Below, piece by piece: positions 13,459-21,514 of a stretch of DNA of 64,000 nucleotides. The notes under the pieces are model-generated. The model did not search any database. It was given only the letters and a program-made list of their open reading frames with translations, and had not been told where the DNA came from. Origin of the DNA: a virus. The number at the start of each line of letters is the position of its first letter. The first letter of the stretch is position 1. The translations under genes were made by a program, and so were the position numbers. The stretch spans positions 1 to 64,000 of IMG/VR virus record IMGVR_UViG_3300045141_000199. One strand, written 5' to 3'.

Positions 13459-13532
13459 GTGACGGATGCCAAAGTGGTCGAGGCGTCAGGTTGTGATCCT
13501 GGCTAGAGCGGGTTCGAGTCCCGTCCGTCACC
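13459..13532 (+). tRNA. tRNA-His (GUG)
   Basis: Acceptor GTGACGG/CCGTCAC with discriminator C, anticodon loop TTGTGAT, T-stem GCGGG/CCCGT. The base before position 1 is T, so the usual G-1 of tRNA-His is apparently not encoded. CCA not encoded. Confidence 0.93.
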
Positions 13533-13625
13533 CTTCCCTTGCAAAGGAACGGTAGACTGCTTAAAGCAGTTGGCCGCAATGCTGCCGGCGGTCGAGGCTG
13601 AGACGCTTTCACTTGCCGGCATCCA
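13533..13625 (+). other. Structured spacer of unknown role in the tRNA array
   Basis: A 93-nt gap with possible hairpins ACTGCT-TAA-AGCAGT (near 13556-13570) and TGCCGGC (13583-13589) with GCCGGCA (13615-13621). No cloverleaf and no convincing coding sequence. Confidence 0.3.
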
Positions 13626-13694
13626 GGGAGATAGGTCATGGTGACCAAGCGGATTCCAAACCCGCAGGCGAGCGTTCAATTCGTTCATCTCCCG
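13626..13694 (+). tRNA. tRNA-Trp (CCA)
   Basis: Acceptor GGGAGAT/ATCTCCC, anticodon loop TTCCAAA, T-stem GAGCG/CGTTC. Only 69 nt, with a short D-loop. Discriminator G; CCA end not encoded. Confidence 0.92.
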
Positions 13695-13698
13695 CTCC

Positions 13699-13766
13699 GG
13701 CTCTGATTTTGGTATTCGACCGCGTTTCATACGCGCGGGATGAAGGTTCGACTCCTTCCAGAGCTA
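13699..13766 (+). tRNA. tRNA-Met (CAU), first copy
   Basis: Acceptor GGCTCTG/CAGAGCT, anticodon stem CGCGT/GCGCG with loop TTCATAC, T-stem GAAGG/CCTTC. Only 68 nt, with a reduced D-arm. A separate Ile(UAU) tRNA exists, so an elongator Met role is more likely than Ile2. CCA not encoded. Confidence 0.88.
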
Positions 13767-13768
13767 TC

Positions 13769-13840
13769 GCCTCTATAGCTCAGCGGAAGAGCTGCCGCCT
13801 TCTAAGCGGCCGGCCGTGAGTTCGAATCTCACTAGGGGCT
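13769..13840 (+). tRNA. tRNA-Arg (UCU), second copy
   Basis: Acceptor GCCTCTA/TAGGGGC, anticodon stem GCCGC/GCGGC with loop CTTCTAA, T-stem GTGAG/CTCAC. Its body differs from the first UCU copy at 8810. CCA not encoded. Confidence 0.95.
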
Positions 13841-13843
13841 TTC

Positions 13844-13916
13844 GTCCTTGTAGCTCAGCGGATAGAGCATCAACCTCCTAAGTTGATGGCCGTGGGTTCG
13901 ATTCCCACCAAGGACT
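13844..13916 (+). tRNA. tRNA-Arg (CCU)
   Basis: Acceptor GTCCTTG/CAAGGAC perfect, anticodon stem TCAAC/GTTGA with loop CTCCTAA, T-stem GTGGG/CCCAC. CCA not encoded. Confidence 0.96.
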
Positions 13917-13987
13917 TGCGGCGAAGTGGTCTGGTGACCATTCGAGCCTCATAAGCTTGAGAGGGTGGTTCAATTCCCCCGCCGCCA
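13917..13987 (+). tRNA. tRNA-Met (CAU), second copy; possible initiator
   Basis: Anticodon stem CGAGC/GCTTG with loop CTCATAA and T-loop TTCAATT. The acceptor TGCGGCG/CGCCGCC has a T-C mismatch at position 1-72 and discriminator A, features shared with bacterial initiator tRNA. The exact ends are ambiguous by one base. CCA not encoded. Confidence 0.82.
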
Positions 13988-13988
13988 C

Positions 13989-14063
13989 GCAGGGGTCTAC
14001 TAACTGGCCTAAGTGCCGACGTTCTCAGCGTCGATGATGCGGGTTCGAATCCCGTCCCCTGTA
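13989..14063 (+). tRNA. tRNA-Glu (CUC)
   Basis: Acceptor GCAGGGG/CCCCTGT, anticodon stem CGACG/CGTCG with loop TTCTCAG, T-stem GCGGG/CCCGT. The D-stem is weak. CCA not encoded. Last gene of the array. Confidence 0.9.
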
Positions 14064-14068
14064 CTCAG

Positions 14069-14097
14069 AAAGGCCCGCTAATTTAGCGGGCCTTTTG
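14069..14097 (+). terminator. Terminator of the second tRNA array
   Basis: AAAGGCCCGCTAA pairs with TTTAGCGGGCCTTT, followed by a T-run. Its core is the same as the terminator at 43180-43206. Confidence 0.92.
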
Positions 14098-14163
14098 TCG
14101 TTATGGAGAGCCCATATTATTTAGGGATTCGCGGGAGAAGGGCCTTAGCGCCGCTCTAACGAG

Positions 14164-14511
14164 CTAGTTTTTCCTCTTTTTGGTCCCTTTGCGCTGCATC
14201 TTCCATAACTTGCGGCGCTCCCGCTGCATTGCCCTCGAAATCTCTTTGATTTCTTCGCTAAGCGGCGAATTGAGGTAGACAAACATGGCCGCTTTACGGC
14301 GGATTGGGTACATTGCTAAGGCAAGCTTGTTCAGCGCCACGCGGATGTCTACTTCGCGTTGACGGGAGCCCGGCCGAGTTCGGCGAGCGTGCAGTTTGCG
14401 CACGGACAGCGCGTACTCGATCGCGTCTTCGGCTTCCTCTACGATCACAGCATCGGGCATTTCGATGCGGCCGCGCTTGTTCTTCTGCCAGGCGAATTTG
14501 CGTTCTTTCAT
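14164..14511 (-). CDS. Basic hypothetical protein (115 aa)
   Basis: A 115-residue protein, very rich in Lys/Arg, especially the last 25 residues (RERRKLWKMQRKGTKKRKN). No family recognised; nucleic-acid binding is plausible from charge alone. The start is fixed by the promoter element TGTGGTACACT on the minus strand (14518-14528), 6 nt before the ATG. It stands alone, convergent with the tRNA array and divergent from the head operon. Confidence 0.65.
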   Translation of the reverse strand: MKERKFAWQKNKRGRIEMPDAVIVEEAEDAIEYALSVRKLHARRTRPGSRQREVDIRVALNKLALAMYPIRRKAAMFVYLNSPLSEEIKEISRAMQRERRKLWKMQRKGTKKRKN

Positions 14512-14584
14512 GTAGCCAGTGTACCACATATTTGCGGCCGCGCTAAAATGGTATAAAGGGTTTGAAAGTGGTAAAGAAGTGGAT

Positions 14585-14704
14585 ATGAGATGTCGCTCTG
14601 CGCGCCCGTTTGATGTACCTGAACTTATTATGGGCCTTAGGAAGGCCCATAAGTTAAGGGACAGCACACGGATTGGTAATGTACGAATGTACCATTTTGC
14701 CTAG
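14585..14704 (+). CDS. Possible micro-protein (39 aa) before the portal gene
   Basis: A 39-codon ORF starting ATGAGATGTCGC. The ribosome site is weak and a strong hairpin lies within it, so it may be a leader region rather than a gene. Confidence 0.3.
   Translation: MRCRSARPFDVPELIMGLRKAHKLRDSTRIGNVRMYHFA
14628..14652 (+). other. Strong hairpin upstream of the portal gene
   Basis: TTATGGGCCTT-AGG-AAGGCCCATAA, an 11-bp perfect stem with a 3-nt loop and no T-run. It could stop or stabilise transcription before the portal promoter (TAAGAT, 14713-14718). Confidence 0.6.
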
Positions 14705-14725
14705 TTCGGCCGTAAGATACTCTTG

Positions 14726-16933
14726 ATGGATTATCGAATCAAGGCACTGCTGCGCGCTCAAGCTGAAGGCAAGGCATTAGGCCCTCATCCCGCTTTCATG
14801 GACCCCGGACGCCCTCTTGGCGTCACTGATCTAAATCTCGGCCGCATTGCCGGTCGGTCGCCTTCGGATGGCGGCGGTAAAGGCCAGCGTTTGGCCCAAA
14901 AAGGCGCCGAGCGCTATCTATCAGCCTTTGGTGGCGCGAATGCCATGGACTGGATCATGGACTGCACGCGCTATATGGCAGATACGGTCGCCTCGGCTGA
15001 ATATCACTTCGAGAAGCCCTCTGATCCTAACGTCGAAAAGAAGCCCGGCGACTCGACGCAGCCGCCGGAACGGCTAAAGAAGCTGTTCGAAAAGCCAAAT
15101 CCGTACATGGATTACATAGAGATGATGGAACTGCTGGTAATCGACTTGCTACTAGTAGGAAACGCTTATTGGCTGAAGTGGCGCACTAACGCGGCCGGGC
15201 AGCCCCTAGCAATCTATCGTCTAGCTCCGCCATACATCGAAATCGCGACTGAGCCGTGGGGTCCGGGCGCCTACATCTATCAAGTGCCAAATCACGACAA
15301 GTTAGCCTTCAATTCCGATGAAGTCATTCATCTCAAGCTTGCCAATCCTGAGGCTGAGAACCCTTATTATGGGCTGGGGCTGCTCCAGGGAGCCGGCCGC
15401 GCGGCCGATCTTGAGCTTGCGCTAACGGATTCGCAGTCAAGTTACTACGAAAACCACGCGATGCCGTCTGTGGCGGTCGAATCTGAACGCCGAGTGCCCC
15501 GTGACGTGTTCCACAAGATGCGAGCCCAGCTTCGCGCCCGTGCTCAGGGTCCAAGGAACGCTGGCGAACTGCTAGTGCTTGAGGCTGGCCTGAAGCTGAA
15601 CAGCTTTGCTCCTCACGCTGGGGATGCGGGCTTTGGTGAACTAAGTCAGATGTCGCGCGACCGCGTTTTCTCTTGGTTTAGGATCAATCCAAAACTACTA
15701 GGGATCGCAGAAGCGGGAACTGAATCAGTTTCTGAAGCTCAGAAACAATTTGATGACAAGACGGCGCGTCCTTTCATGAACAAGCTTCAAAAGAAGATTT
15801 CGGCCGAACTTACTAGGGATGCTTGGAACCTCGACTTCTGCATCGATTATGAATACCAGCTAAATCCCGAAGAACGTGCCAAGCTAGCAGGCATGGTCGG
15901 CCAATTGCCGGGAATCACGATCGATGAGAGCCGTGAAGCCGGCGGATTAGGTCCTCATCCCGATAAAACGATCGGCTCGATGACGATTAACCTGCCGGGC
16001 GAAAACGGCGGAGGCGGAGGCCCCGGCGAAACACCATCTCGCAACGGATTCCCTGATCCAGGACTACCGGGAGAGGCCGGAAGACCACCAAAGCGCGAAA
16101 ACACTAAAGCTTTTCCTCGCGCAGGCCGAGCTTTACCCTCAGGAGCGGCCGTTCGCAAAGGAAAAGAAACCAAAAAGGCGCTAAATAGCGCTGAAGTCCT
16201 GGCCGACAGCCTCAAGCGCCTTGAAAACGTGAAGATGCCAGAGGATGAACTGATAAGCAGGCGCACGACTGACGTTGATGCGGCCGCGGCGGCTTTCAAG
16301 GACGATTTAGCTAAGGCCGCCCGGGTTCTTGAGCGCGGATTGCTCGACACGATCGATGGTAAGGCGTTTCAGCCCAGCAAAATAGTCGAAAAGCTGCGCT
16401 ATTCCAAGGCATGGAAGGCATTTGACGAACTAGCCGAGGAAGCTTACGAAAACGCGCTGCTGAAGGTCATGAGCGCCGCGTCGATCCACCATGCCGAGAT
16501 CGGCCTCAAACCAGCCGGCGAAATCGATTACGAAGCTCTCGTAGATCAGCTCCTAGCTAATAAGGAGGGCGGTATTAGCGCGATCACGGGTACGCTGAAG
16601 GATTGGGTGTCAGCCCACGTCAAGGAAGCCCGCAAGGATGATCCAGCCCGTAGCAATCTCCAGGCCGAACTTCAAGCAGCAATTACGGATTGGATCGCTA
16701 ATAAGGCCGATATGATCTCGATAACTGAGGCTACCAGGGGCTATAACGAAGCTACCTTAGCGGTCGCTGAGCAAAGCGGAGCTTCGCATGTCCTAGTCTC
16801 AGACGGTACAGATGACGACGCACCGTGTATCGAGGCTAACGGGGAAATATGGCCGCTTAGCGAAGCCAAAGAACGCATCCTAGAGCATCCTCGTTGTCGC
16901 CGAGCATTTGTGCCGATAATCCCAAAGGCGTAA
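14726..16933 (+). CDS. Portal protein fused to MuF-like head protein
   Basis: A 735-residue fusion. Residues about 1-420 are an HK97-type portal (DWIMDCTRYMADTVASAEYHF; KPNPYMDYIEMMELLVIDLLLVGNAYWLKW; SEAQKQFDDKTARPFMNKLQKK), which forms the dodecameric DNA channel. A Gly/Pro-rich linker follows (about 425-480). The C-terminal region (about 480-735) ends with a MuF-type domain: ITEATRGYNEATLAVAEQSG, then CIEANGEIWPLSEA and HPRCRRAFVP. MuF domains are carried into the capsid and often bring effector functions, but here no extra toxin domain is visible. TAAGAT (14713-14718) lies 7 nt before the ATG. Confidence 0.93.
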   Translation: MDYRIKALLRAQAEGKALGPHPAFMDPGRPLGVTDLNLGRIAGRSPSDGGGKGQRLAQKGAERYLSAFGGANAMDWIMDCTRYMADTVASAEYHFEKPSDPNVEKKPGDSTQPPERLKKLFEKPNPYMDYIEMMELLVIDLLLVGNAYWLKWRTNAAGQPLAIYRLAPPYIEIATEPWGPGAYIYQVPNHDKLAFNSDEVIHLKLANPEAENPYYGLGLLQGAGRAADLELALTDSQSSYYENHAMPSVAVESERRVPRDVFHKMRAQLRARAQGPRNAGELLVLEAGLKLNSFAPHAGDAGFGELSQMSRDRVFSWFRINPKLLGIAEAGTESVSEAQKQFDDKTARPFMNKLQKKISAELTRDAWNLDFCIDYEYQLNPEERAKLAGMVGQLPGITIDESREAGGLGPHPDKTIGSMTINLPGENGGGGGPGETPSRNGFPDPGLPGEAGRPPKRENTKAFPRAGRALPSGAAVRKGKETKKALNSAEVLADSLKRLENVKMPEDELISRRTTDVDAAAAAFKDDLAKAARVLERGLLDTIDGKAFQPSKIVEKLRYSKAWKAFDELAEEAYENALLKVMSAASIHHAEIGLKPAGEIDYEALVDQLLANKEGGISAITGTLKDWVSAHVKEARKDDPARSNLQAELQAAITDWIANKADMISITEATRGYNEATLAVAEQSGASHVLVSDGTDDDAPCIEANGEIWPLSEAKERILEHPRCRRAFVPIIPKA

Positions 16934-16950
16934 TTTGCTAAGCTATCAGG

Positions 16951-17316
16951 ATGAATTTTCATCCTGAAGACTTCCAAGCACTATGTTACGCGGTCGAGAA
17001 GGAAAGGGGCGCCTTGCTTATGGAACCTTGCAAAGGCCGCTCGCTGCGCTATAAGCTTCCCGATCCTAAGGGCCGTCGAAGCTGGCGTTTCTACCAAACG
17101 ACCCACTGCAATAACTCTTCCCGCATGGAAATCCCTTATAACCCGGCAGCCACAGTACGCATCTACGATCCCGAGGAGCCGGACGTGATAATCGTTGACC
17201 ACGCTGGCGAACCTAAGCGAGACGCTAAAGCCACGGTTTGCGCTGTAGACGATTGCGTTGGGTTATGGCCGCGCTACAGACATCTCATGAGCGACCGCTC
17301 GTATCAAAAGCCCTAG
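16951..17316 (+). CDS. Hypothetical protein (121 aa)
   Basis: A 121-residue soluble protein without recognised domain, containing four Cys residues and a DPKGRRSWRFYQTTHC stretch. TAAGCT (16939-16944) lies 6 nt before the ATG, giving a probable leaderless mRNA. It sits between the portal gene and three small genes ahead of the RNR gene. Confidence 0.6.
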   Translation: MNFHPEDFQALCYAVEKERGALLMEPCKGRSLRYKLPDPKGRRSWRFYQTTHCNNSSRMEIPYNPAATVRIYDPEEPDVIIVDHAGEPKRDAKATVCAVDDCVGLWPRYRHLMSDRSYQKP

Positions 17317-17335
17317 GCCGCGCTAGCATTTATCT

Positions 17336-17530
17336 ATGCCCGTTTCTATCACCATGTCAGACACATTAGTTCAAACGGTAGTTGACGCGGATTTCATTTC
17401 GTCAATGAGAGAACTCAACTTAGCGTCTGCTAGCGGGAAGAACTTTGTGGCTTTCCCCGATATGAGCGGCAGCATGGTCATGCTCAACATCCCGAAGATT
17501 CTCATGGCTCAGGAGCTTGACGACAACTAA
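17336..17530 (+). CDS. Hypothetical protein (64 aa)
   Basis: A 64-residue soluble protein (MPVSITMSDTLVQTVVDADF..). TAGCAT (17324-17329) lies 6 nt before the start. Its stop overlaps the next start (TAATG). Function unknown. Confidence 0.55.
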   Translation: MPVSITMSDTLVQTVVDADFISSMRELNLASASGKNFVAFPDMSGSMVMLNIPKILMAQELDDN

Positions 17531-17661
17531 TGCCGGCGCCCGCCGTTACATGCCTGCTCGTTGCGGCCGTCCTGCTAGCCAGCGTTTCTGTCGCCGCTGC
17601 CGTGGGCCTAGCTGTTATCTGTGGCATCGTGCAGTTTGCTTTGCCGTATTGGGCTGAGTAA
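17530..17661 (+). CDS. Small membrane protein (43 aa)
   Basis: A 43-residue hydrophobic protein with one transmembrane segment (about residues 8-35). It is translationally coupled at both ends by TAATG overlaps. Function unknown. Confidence 0.55.
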   Translation: MPAPAVTCLLVAAVLLASVSVAAAVGLAVICGIVQFALPYWAE

Positions 17662-17900
17662 TGGAAACCATCGGCCGTCGCTGTGGAATCGGCTGCGCCA
17701 CTTGGCCTGACGATCTGAAATACGCTATCTGCCCTCGATGTGGTGAGCCAACCTCGCGTTTTCGAGGTATGACGCCGATGTCGGCCGCGGAGGCACGCAA
17801 AATGGCCCTCACGGAAGCCTTCGAGCACTACTACGAAACTGAACATGAGATTGATAATTCACCTCTTACCGCAGAGGAGCTAGCAAAATGCGGACTATAA
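17661..17900 (+). CDS. Zinc-ribbon-like small protein (79 aa)
   Basis: A 79-residue protein with a CxxxC...CPRC cluster (RRCGIGCATWPDDLKYAICPRCGEP), likely to bind one zinc ion, followed by an acidic helical tail. It may be an adaptor or RNA/DNA-binding factor; the substrate is unknown. Coupled to the membrane gene upstream. Confidence 0.6.
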   Translation: METIGRRCGIGCATWPDDLKYAICPRCGEPTSRFRGMTPMSAAEARKMALTEAFEHYYETEHEIDNSPLTAEELAKCGL

Positions 17901-17993
17901 CTCTCCGCCGAGAATCCTGCTAGTATTCACTGTCATCTGAAGTAGCCTCGCCGTCGCTGAGGCGTTCATATTCGTTCCGACCCAGCCCATCTT

Positions 17994-19730
17994 ATGGAGG
18001 ATTTCTTGTACCCTACTTTCGATTCCCAATTTGCCGATAACATCTATAAACAGCGCTACCAGCACCCTAACGATCAGAATTGGGACGGAACAGCCAAGCG
18101 TGTCGTTAGCAGCGTTGTAGGGGCTCTCTACGGCGCTCCAAAAGCTCAGGGTAACGTTGGAGCCATTGCTAATTTACAAGAGCGCTTATGGGACTCTATG
18201 GCTCGCCGGAAGTTCATTCCCGGTGGCCGCTACCTTTACGCGGCCGGCCGTGATCTACATCAAGTAAACAACTGCATCCTACTTAGGGCCGAGGATTCCC
18301 GTGAGGGATGGGCTGGCCTAGCTTACAAGTCAGCTATGGCGCTTATGACTGGCGCTGGAATAGGAGTTTGGTATGGAGACATTCGCGAGGCAGGGGCGAC
18401 TATTCGTAGAACTGGTGGGGTTGCCTCGGGGCCAATACCTCTTATGGAACTCGTTAACGACCAAGGGCGTTGCTATCTCCAAGGGGGCAACAGACGCTCT
18501 GCTATTTGGGCGGGACTTCCGTGGTCCCATCCAGACATCTTTGAGTTTATAGGCTGCAAGGATTGGTCAGACGAGCTAAAGGGTCTGAAGGAGCGCGATT
18601 GGAACTTCCGCGCGCCGATGGACACCACGAACATTTCTGTGACGTTGGATGAGCATTTCTTTACAGCATACAGTCGAGAAGATGTCGGCGAAGGCTACGA
18701 TAACTTTGCCACCGAAATGCCAGCTTGCGCGCCTGACGGTACTAATTGGGATCAGTGGGCGCGCAAGGTCTACCATGCCACGCTAAAGCAGATGCTTGCT
18801 CACGGTGAGCCTGGATTTACGATTGACACCGGTAGACATTCTGCTGAGGTTTTGAGAAATGCCTGCACAGAGATAACTTCTGCGGACGACAGCGATGTGT
18901 GTAACCTCGGTAGCTTAGTGCTGCCGCGGTTTGACACTCCTGCCGAGTTTGGTGAAGGTGTGCGCGACGCCGTTATGTTCCTGACGGCCGGCAGCATGTA
19001 CTCGCATGTGCCATATGCCAAGGTAGAAGAAGTCCGCGATACTAATCGCCGCCTTGGCTTAGGGCTAATCGGCGTGCATGAGTTCCTAATGAAGCATGGT
19101 GTCCGATACGGTTCTCCTGAGGCATTCGAGGTTATGGAGCCATATATGGATGAGTACGGCCGCGCGTTAGAATACGCTAATGAAGGACAAGCCGGATTCG
19201 GTATCTCAGGATCAATTGGAGCTACTGCTGTTGCTCCTAACGGTACCATCGGCATCATCGCTGAGTCAACACCCTCTGGCGACCCGCTTTTCAGCGCTGC
19301 TGAGCGACGTAGTGTTGTGGTGGCGTCGCCGCACGGTAACAAACACCAACAGCACGTAGTGGTCGATCCTACGGCCGCAAGACTAGTCAGAGAAGGCGTT
19401 GAGCCGGGCATGATTGAGGACGCGTACTCGCTTTCACTTCAACCCGAGCGTCGCTTAGCGCAGCAAGCATTTATGCAACGCTACACCGACCACGCTATCA
19501 GCTCTACGGTGAACCTGGCCGCTCCCATCCTTCACGATGAACAGATTAATGATTTCGGGCAGACACTCATGCACTACCTACCAGAACTAAGAGGCATTAC
19601 GTGCTACCCGGATGGTGCCAGAGCAGGTCAGCCTCGAACTCCGGTCGATCTGGCCTGGGCGATCGATAACGTAGGAACTGTCTTTGAGGCCGAGGAGGAA
19701 ACCTGCATAGGGGGCGTTTGCGGTTTATAA
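17994..19730 (+). CDS. nrdJ: Class II (B12-dependent) ribonucleotide reductase
   Basis: A 578-residue adenosylcobalamin-dependent RNR that reduces ribonucleotides to deoxyribonucleotides. Visible blocks: RRKFIPGGRYLYAAGR, NNCILLRAEDS (first redox Cys), GAGIGVWYGDIRE, NACTEITSADDSDVCNLGS (active-site region and second Cys), APNGTIGIIAESTPSGDPLF, and the C-terminal CIGGVC pair that re-reduces the active site. Class II enzymes need no separate radical subunit, and none is seen. An in-frame TTG at 18006 has an ideal GGAGG 5 nt upstream and may be the real start. Its place among head genes is unusual. No cobalamin riboswitch was found in the 93 nt upstream. Confidence 0.95.
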   Translation: MEDFLYPTFDSQFADNIYKQRYQHPNDQNWDGTAKRVVSSVVGALYGAPKAQGNVGAIANLQERLWDSMARRKFIPGGRYLYAAGRDLHQVNNCILLRAEDSREGWAGLAYKSAMALMTGAGIGVWYGDIREAGATIRRTGGVASGPIPLMELVNDQGRCYLQGGNRRSAIWAGLPWSHPDIFEFIGCKDWSDELKGLKERDWNFRAPMDTTNISVTLDEHFFTAYSREDVGEGYDNFATEMPACAPDGTNWDQWARKVYHATLKQMLAHGEPGFTIDTGRHSAEVLRNACTEITSADDSDVCNLGSLVLPRFDTPAEFGEGVRDAVMFLTAGSMYSHVPYAKVEEVRDTNRRLGLGLIGVHEFLMKHGVRYGSPEAFEVMEPYMDEYGRALEYANEGQAGFGISGSIGATAVAPNGTIGIIAESTPSGDPLFSAAERRSVVVASPHGNKHQQHVVVDPTAARLVREGVEPGMIEDAYSLSLQPERRLAQQAFMQRYTDHAISSTVNLAAPILHDEQINDFGQTLMHYLPELRGITCYPDGARAGQPRTPVDLAWAIDNVGTVFEAEEETCIGGVCGL

Positions 19731-19747
19731 CCGTTGCGCTGAAAAGC

Positions 19748-19756
19748 TGTTATAGT
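19748..19756 (+). promoter_or_regulatory. Extended -10 promoter TGTTATAGT
   Basis: Resembles the tRNA-array promoters and precedes the gene at 19789, which has an AAAGGAG ribosome site. Confidence 0.6.
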
Positions 19757-19788
19757 TAATTTTCCAAACACACAAAAGGAGATTGATT

Positions 19789-20055
19789 ATGGCAACGATT
19801 ATCTGGTGCGACAAGGTTCGCCACATCGTAAATGAGTCGCGTGGAGAGGTTGCAGCGCGGATAGCGGTTGCGCAAGCCAACAAAAGATTAGCGACCACTC
19901 AGGACGCAAGACAGGTTAGGGATACTGCTTTTCGTAAGGAACTTGCTGATGATCCTGAGGGGTTTATCTATTTTACCCTTGAAAACGATCACCAGCGAGC
20001 TTTGAATGTGAATCTGATTTCATCATTTGAGGCTGTACCTGGCGACGGCATATGA
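19789..20055 (+). CDS. Hypothetical protein (88 aa)
   Basis: An 88-residue soluble protein. The middle is helical and charged; the C-terminus (GFIYFTLENDHQRALNVNLISSFEA) looks like a small beta module. No family assigned. The ATG at 19789 is preferred because AAAGGAG lies 7 nt upstream. Confidence 0.6.
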   Translation: MATIIWCDKVRHIVNESRGEVAARIAVAQANKRLATTQDARQVRDTAFRKELADDPEGFIYFTLENDHQRALNVNLISSFEAVPGDGI

Positions 20056-20073
20056 TGCGCTAAGGTACACGTC

Positions 20074-20724
20074 ATGGGGAACACAATTACACGCGAAGGC
20101 AGCCGTACAACCGAGACAGTAAACCTCGGCGTAATGAAAAACGCGACCGAAGTTGAAGCCAATCCGACACTTGAAGGAGTAATTACCAGCGGTTCTAAGG
20201 AAATTACGAAAGTATCTAGCTTTGCAAAAGTTGCAGTAGGGACCGAAATCTCTTCAGCAGCTTTCCCAGCAAACACGCACGTTGTTGAACTTAGCTCAGC
20301 GAGCGAAACACTGACAGTTTCTAACGCAGCTACCGAAAGCAAAGCTCTAGCAGCGATCACTGCGCGCAACTTCCTACAGAACAGCTCCGGTGGCGCAGAA
20401 ACAAAGAGCATTCTTCTCGAAGCTGGTTATGCAAACGTCAATCTTCTCGACGTTGAGCTTAACGTTATCGTCGTAACTGGAACTCCTAAACTTGTCGTTA
20501 CTCTGGAGTCCAGCGTAGATAACGGTAAAACCTGGAATGCGGTTGAAGGTCTAAAGAACGCCACAGAAGCCGATGCAGCGTTTGCCGAAATTACGGCAGC
20601 AGTCCAGCTAAATCAGAGCTACAACATTGCCGGTCGCGCTACGGGACCATTGCTTCGTTTGAAGTCGGTCTTTGGTGCCAACGGCGGCGTAGCAGGATTT
20701 GCTTACGTAGCAACTGATAACTAA
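20074..20724 (+). CDS. Head-associated hypothetical protein (216 aa)
   Basis: A 216-residue Ala/Thr/Val-rich beta protein with no catalytic motif. The C-terminal half (PKLVVTLESSVDNGKTWNAV, then RLKSVFGANGGVAGFAYVATDN) resembles beta-sandwich virion decoration domains. Ahead of the protease and capsid genes it may be a head decoration or fibre protein (inference). TAAGGT (20061-20066) is 7 nt upstream; a terminator follows. Confidence 0.55.
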   Translation: MGNTITREGSRTTETVNLGVMKNATEVEANPTLEGVITSGSKEITKVSSFAKVAVGTEISSAAFPANTHVVELSSASETLTVSNAATESKALAAITARNFLQNSSGGAETKSILLEAGYANVNLLDVELNVIVVTGTPKLVVTLESSVDNGKTWNAVEGLKNATEADAAFAEITAAVQLNQSYNIAGRATGPLLRLKSVFGANGGVAGFAYVATDN

Positions 20725-20731
20725 GCCTCGC

Positions 20732-20758
20732 ACGGCCCGTCAATTGGCGGGCCGTTTG
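20732..20758 (+). terminator. Intrinsic terminator before the protease gene
   Basis: ACGGCCCG (20732-20739) pairs with CGGGCCGT (20748-20755), followed by a short T-run. Confidence 0.8.
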
Positions 20759-20771
20759 CCATTCTATAGGG

Positions 20772-21494
20772 ATGGAGTTACCTGCGGGGTTATTCGTATC
20801 TCAAGTTCCTAATAGCGACGATATTGTTGCGTTCAATTTTGGCTTTCAGCTTGAGGGAAAGTCTGCGGACGATCCGATCGTTGAGGAGCTTGAAGACGGC
20901 GACCTATTAATTGAGGGTTGGGCGGCCGAGTTCGATGGGGTTGACCGCCAGGGGGAGAACTTCATGGACGGCGCCTTTCAGCGCGGTATTAAGTCGTTTC
21001 TGAGTGGAGCGGCTTCACTGTGCTTTAACCACCAGCACGAAAAGGTGCTAGGTAAGGTACTCGATCTAGAAGAGGTTGAGGGCAAGGGTCTACGAATGCG
21101 CGCTCGCGTAGATGGCGCAATCAAAGACCATCCTGAGCTTGGCGTGATCTACAACCAGATCAAGAAGGGCACGCTAAGCGCGCTTTCAGTTGGTGGCTTT
21201 TTCAAGCGCCAATTGACCGTGGCCGGTACACGAATTAGTGATATGGATTTCACCGAGATTAGCGTCACGGGGGTTCCTGTTCATTCACGGCCGGCGTTCT
21301 CTGTAATTGCTGGCAAGGCCCTTGAGGGAACCAAAGGCCCTGAAGGCGCCGATGCAGGTTCCGGCGACGCTCTTATTGGGCCTCCGGGCTTAGATTATGG
21401 GGGCATAACAGCCTCACTTGACAATCTTTCCGCAGCACTTGATGTATTCGCGGGCGACACACCGTCGTCTGAAATTCCTTCAGTGTCACACTGA
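20772..21494 (+). CDS. HK97-type prohead protease (S78)
   Basis: A 240-residue capsid maturation protease. Typical blocks are LLIEGWAAEFDGVDRQGENF, CFNHQHEKVLGKV (catalytic His region), GTLSALSVGGFFKR (catalytic Ser region) and MDFTEISVTGVPVHSRPAF. It cleaves the scaffold part of the capsid protein encoded next. The C-terminal 60 residues are Gly/Pro-rich. Confidence 0.94.
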   Translation: MELPAGLFVSQVPNSDDIVAFNFGFQLEGKSADDPIVEELEDGDLLIEGWAAEFDGVDRQGENFMDGAFQRGIKSFLSGAASLCFNHQHEKVLGKVLDLEEVEGKGLRMRARVDGAIKDHPELGVIYNQIKKGTLSALSVGGFFKRQLTVAGTRISDMDFTEISVTGVPVHSRPAFSVIAGKALEGTKGPEGADAGSGDALIGPPGLDYGGITASLDNLSAALDVFAGDTPSSEIPSVSH

Positions 21495-21514
21495 ACTCTA
21501 AAGTAGAAGGACAA

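Noticed and set aside
12855-13819. Open frames of 66-103 codons in the second tRNA array
   Set aside because: They overlap well-formed tRNA cloverleafs and show tRNA-derived residues such as SRDSNP or GFEP.
14723-16933. Toxin domain attached to the MuF region
   Set aside because: The C-terminus ends directly after the MuF core, leaving no room for an effector domain.
17901-17993. Cobalamin riboswitch before the B12-dependent RNR
   Set aside because: The gap is only 93 nt, contains one small hairpin, and lacks the conserved B12-box sequence.
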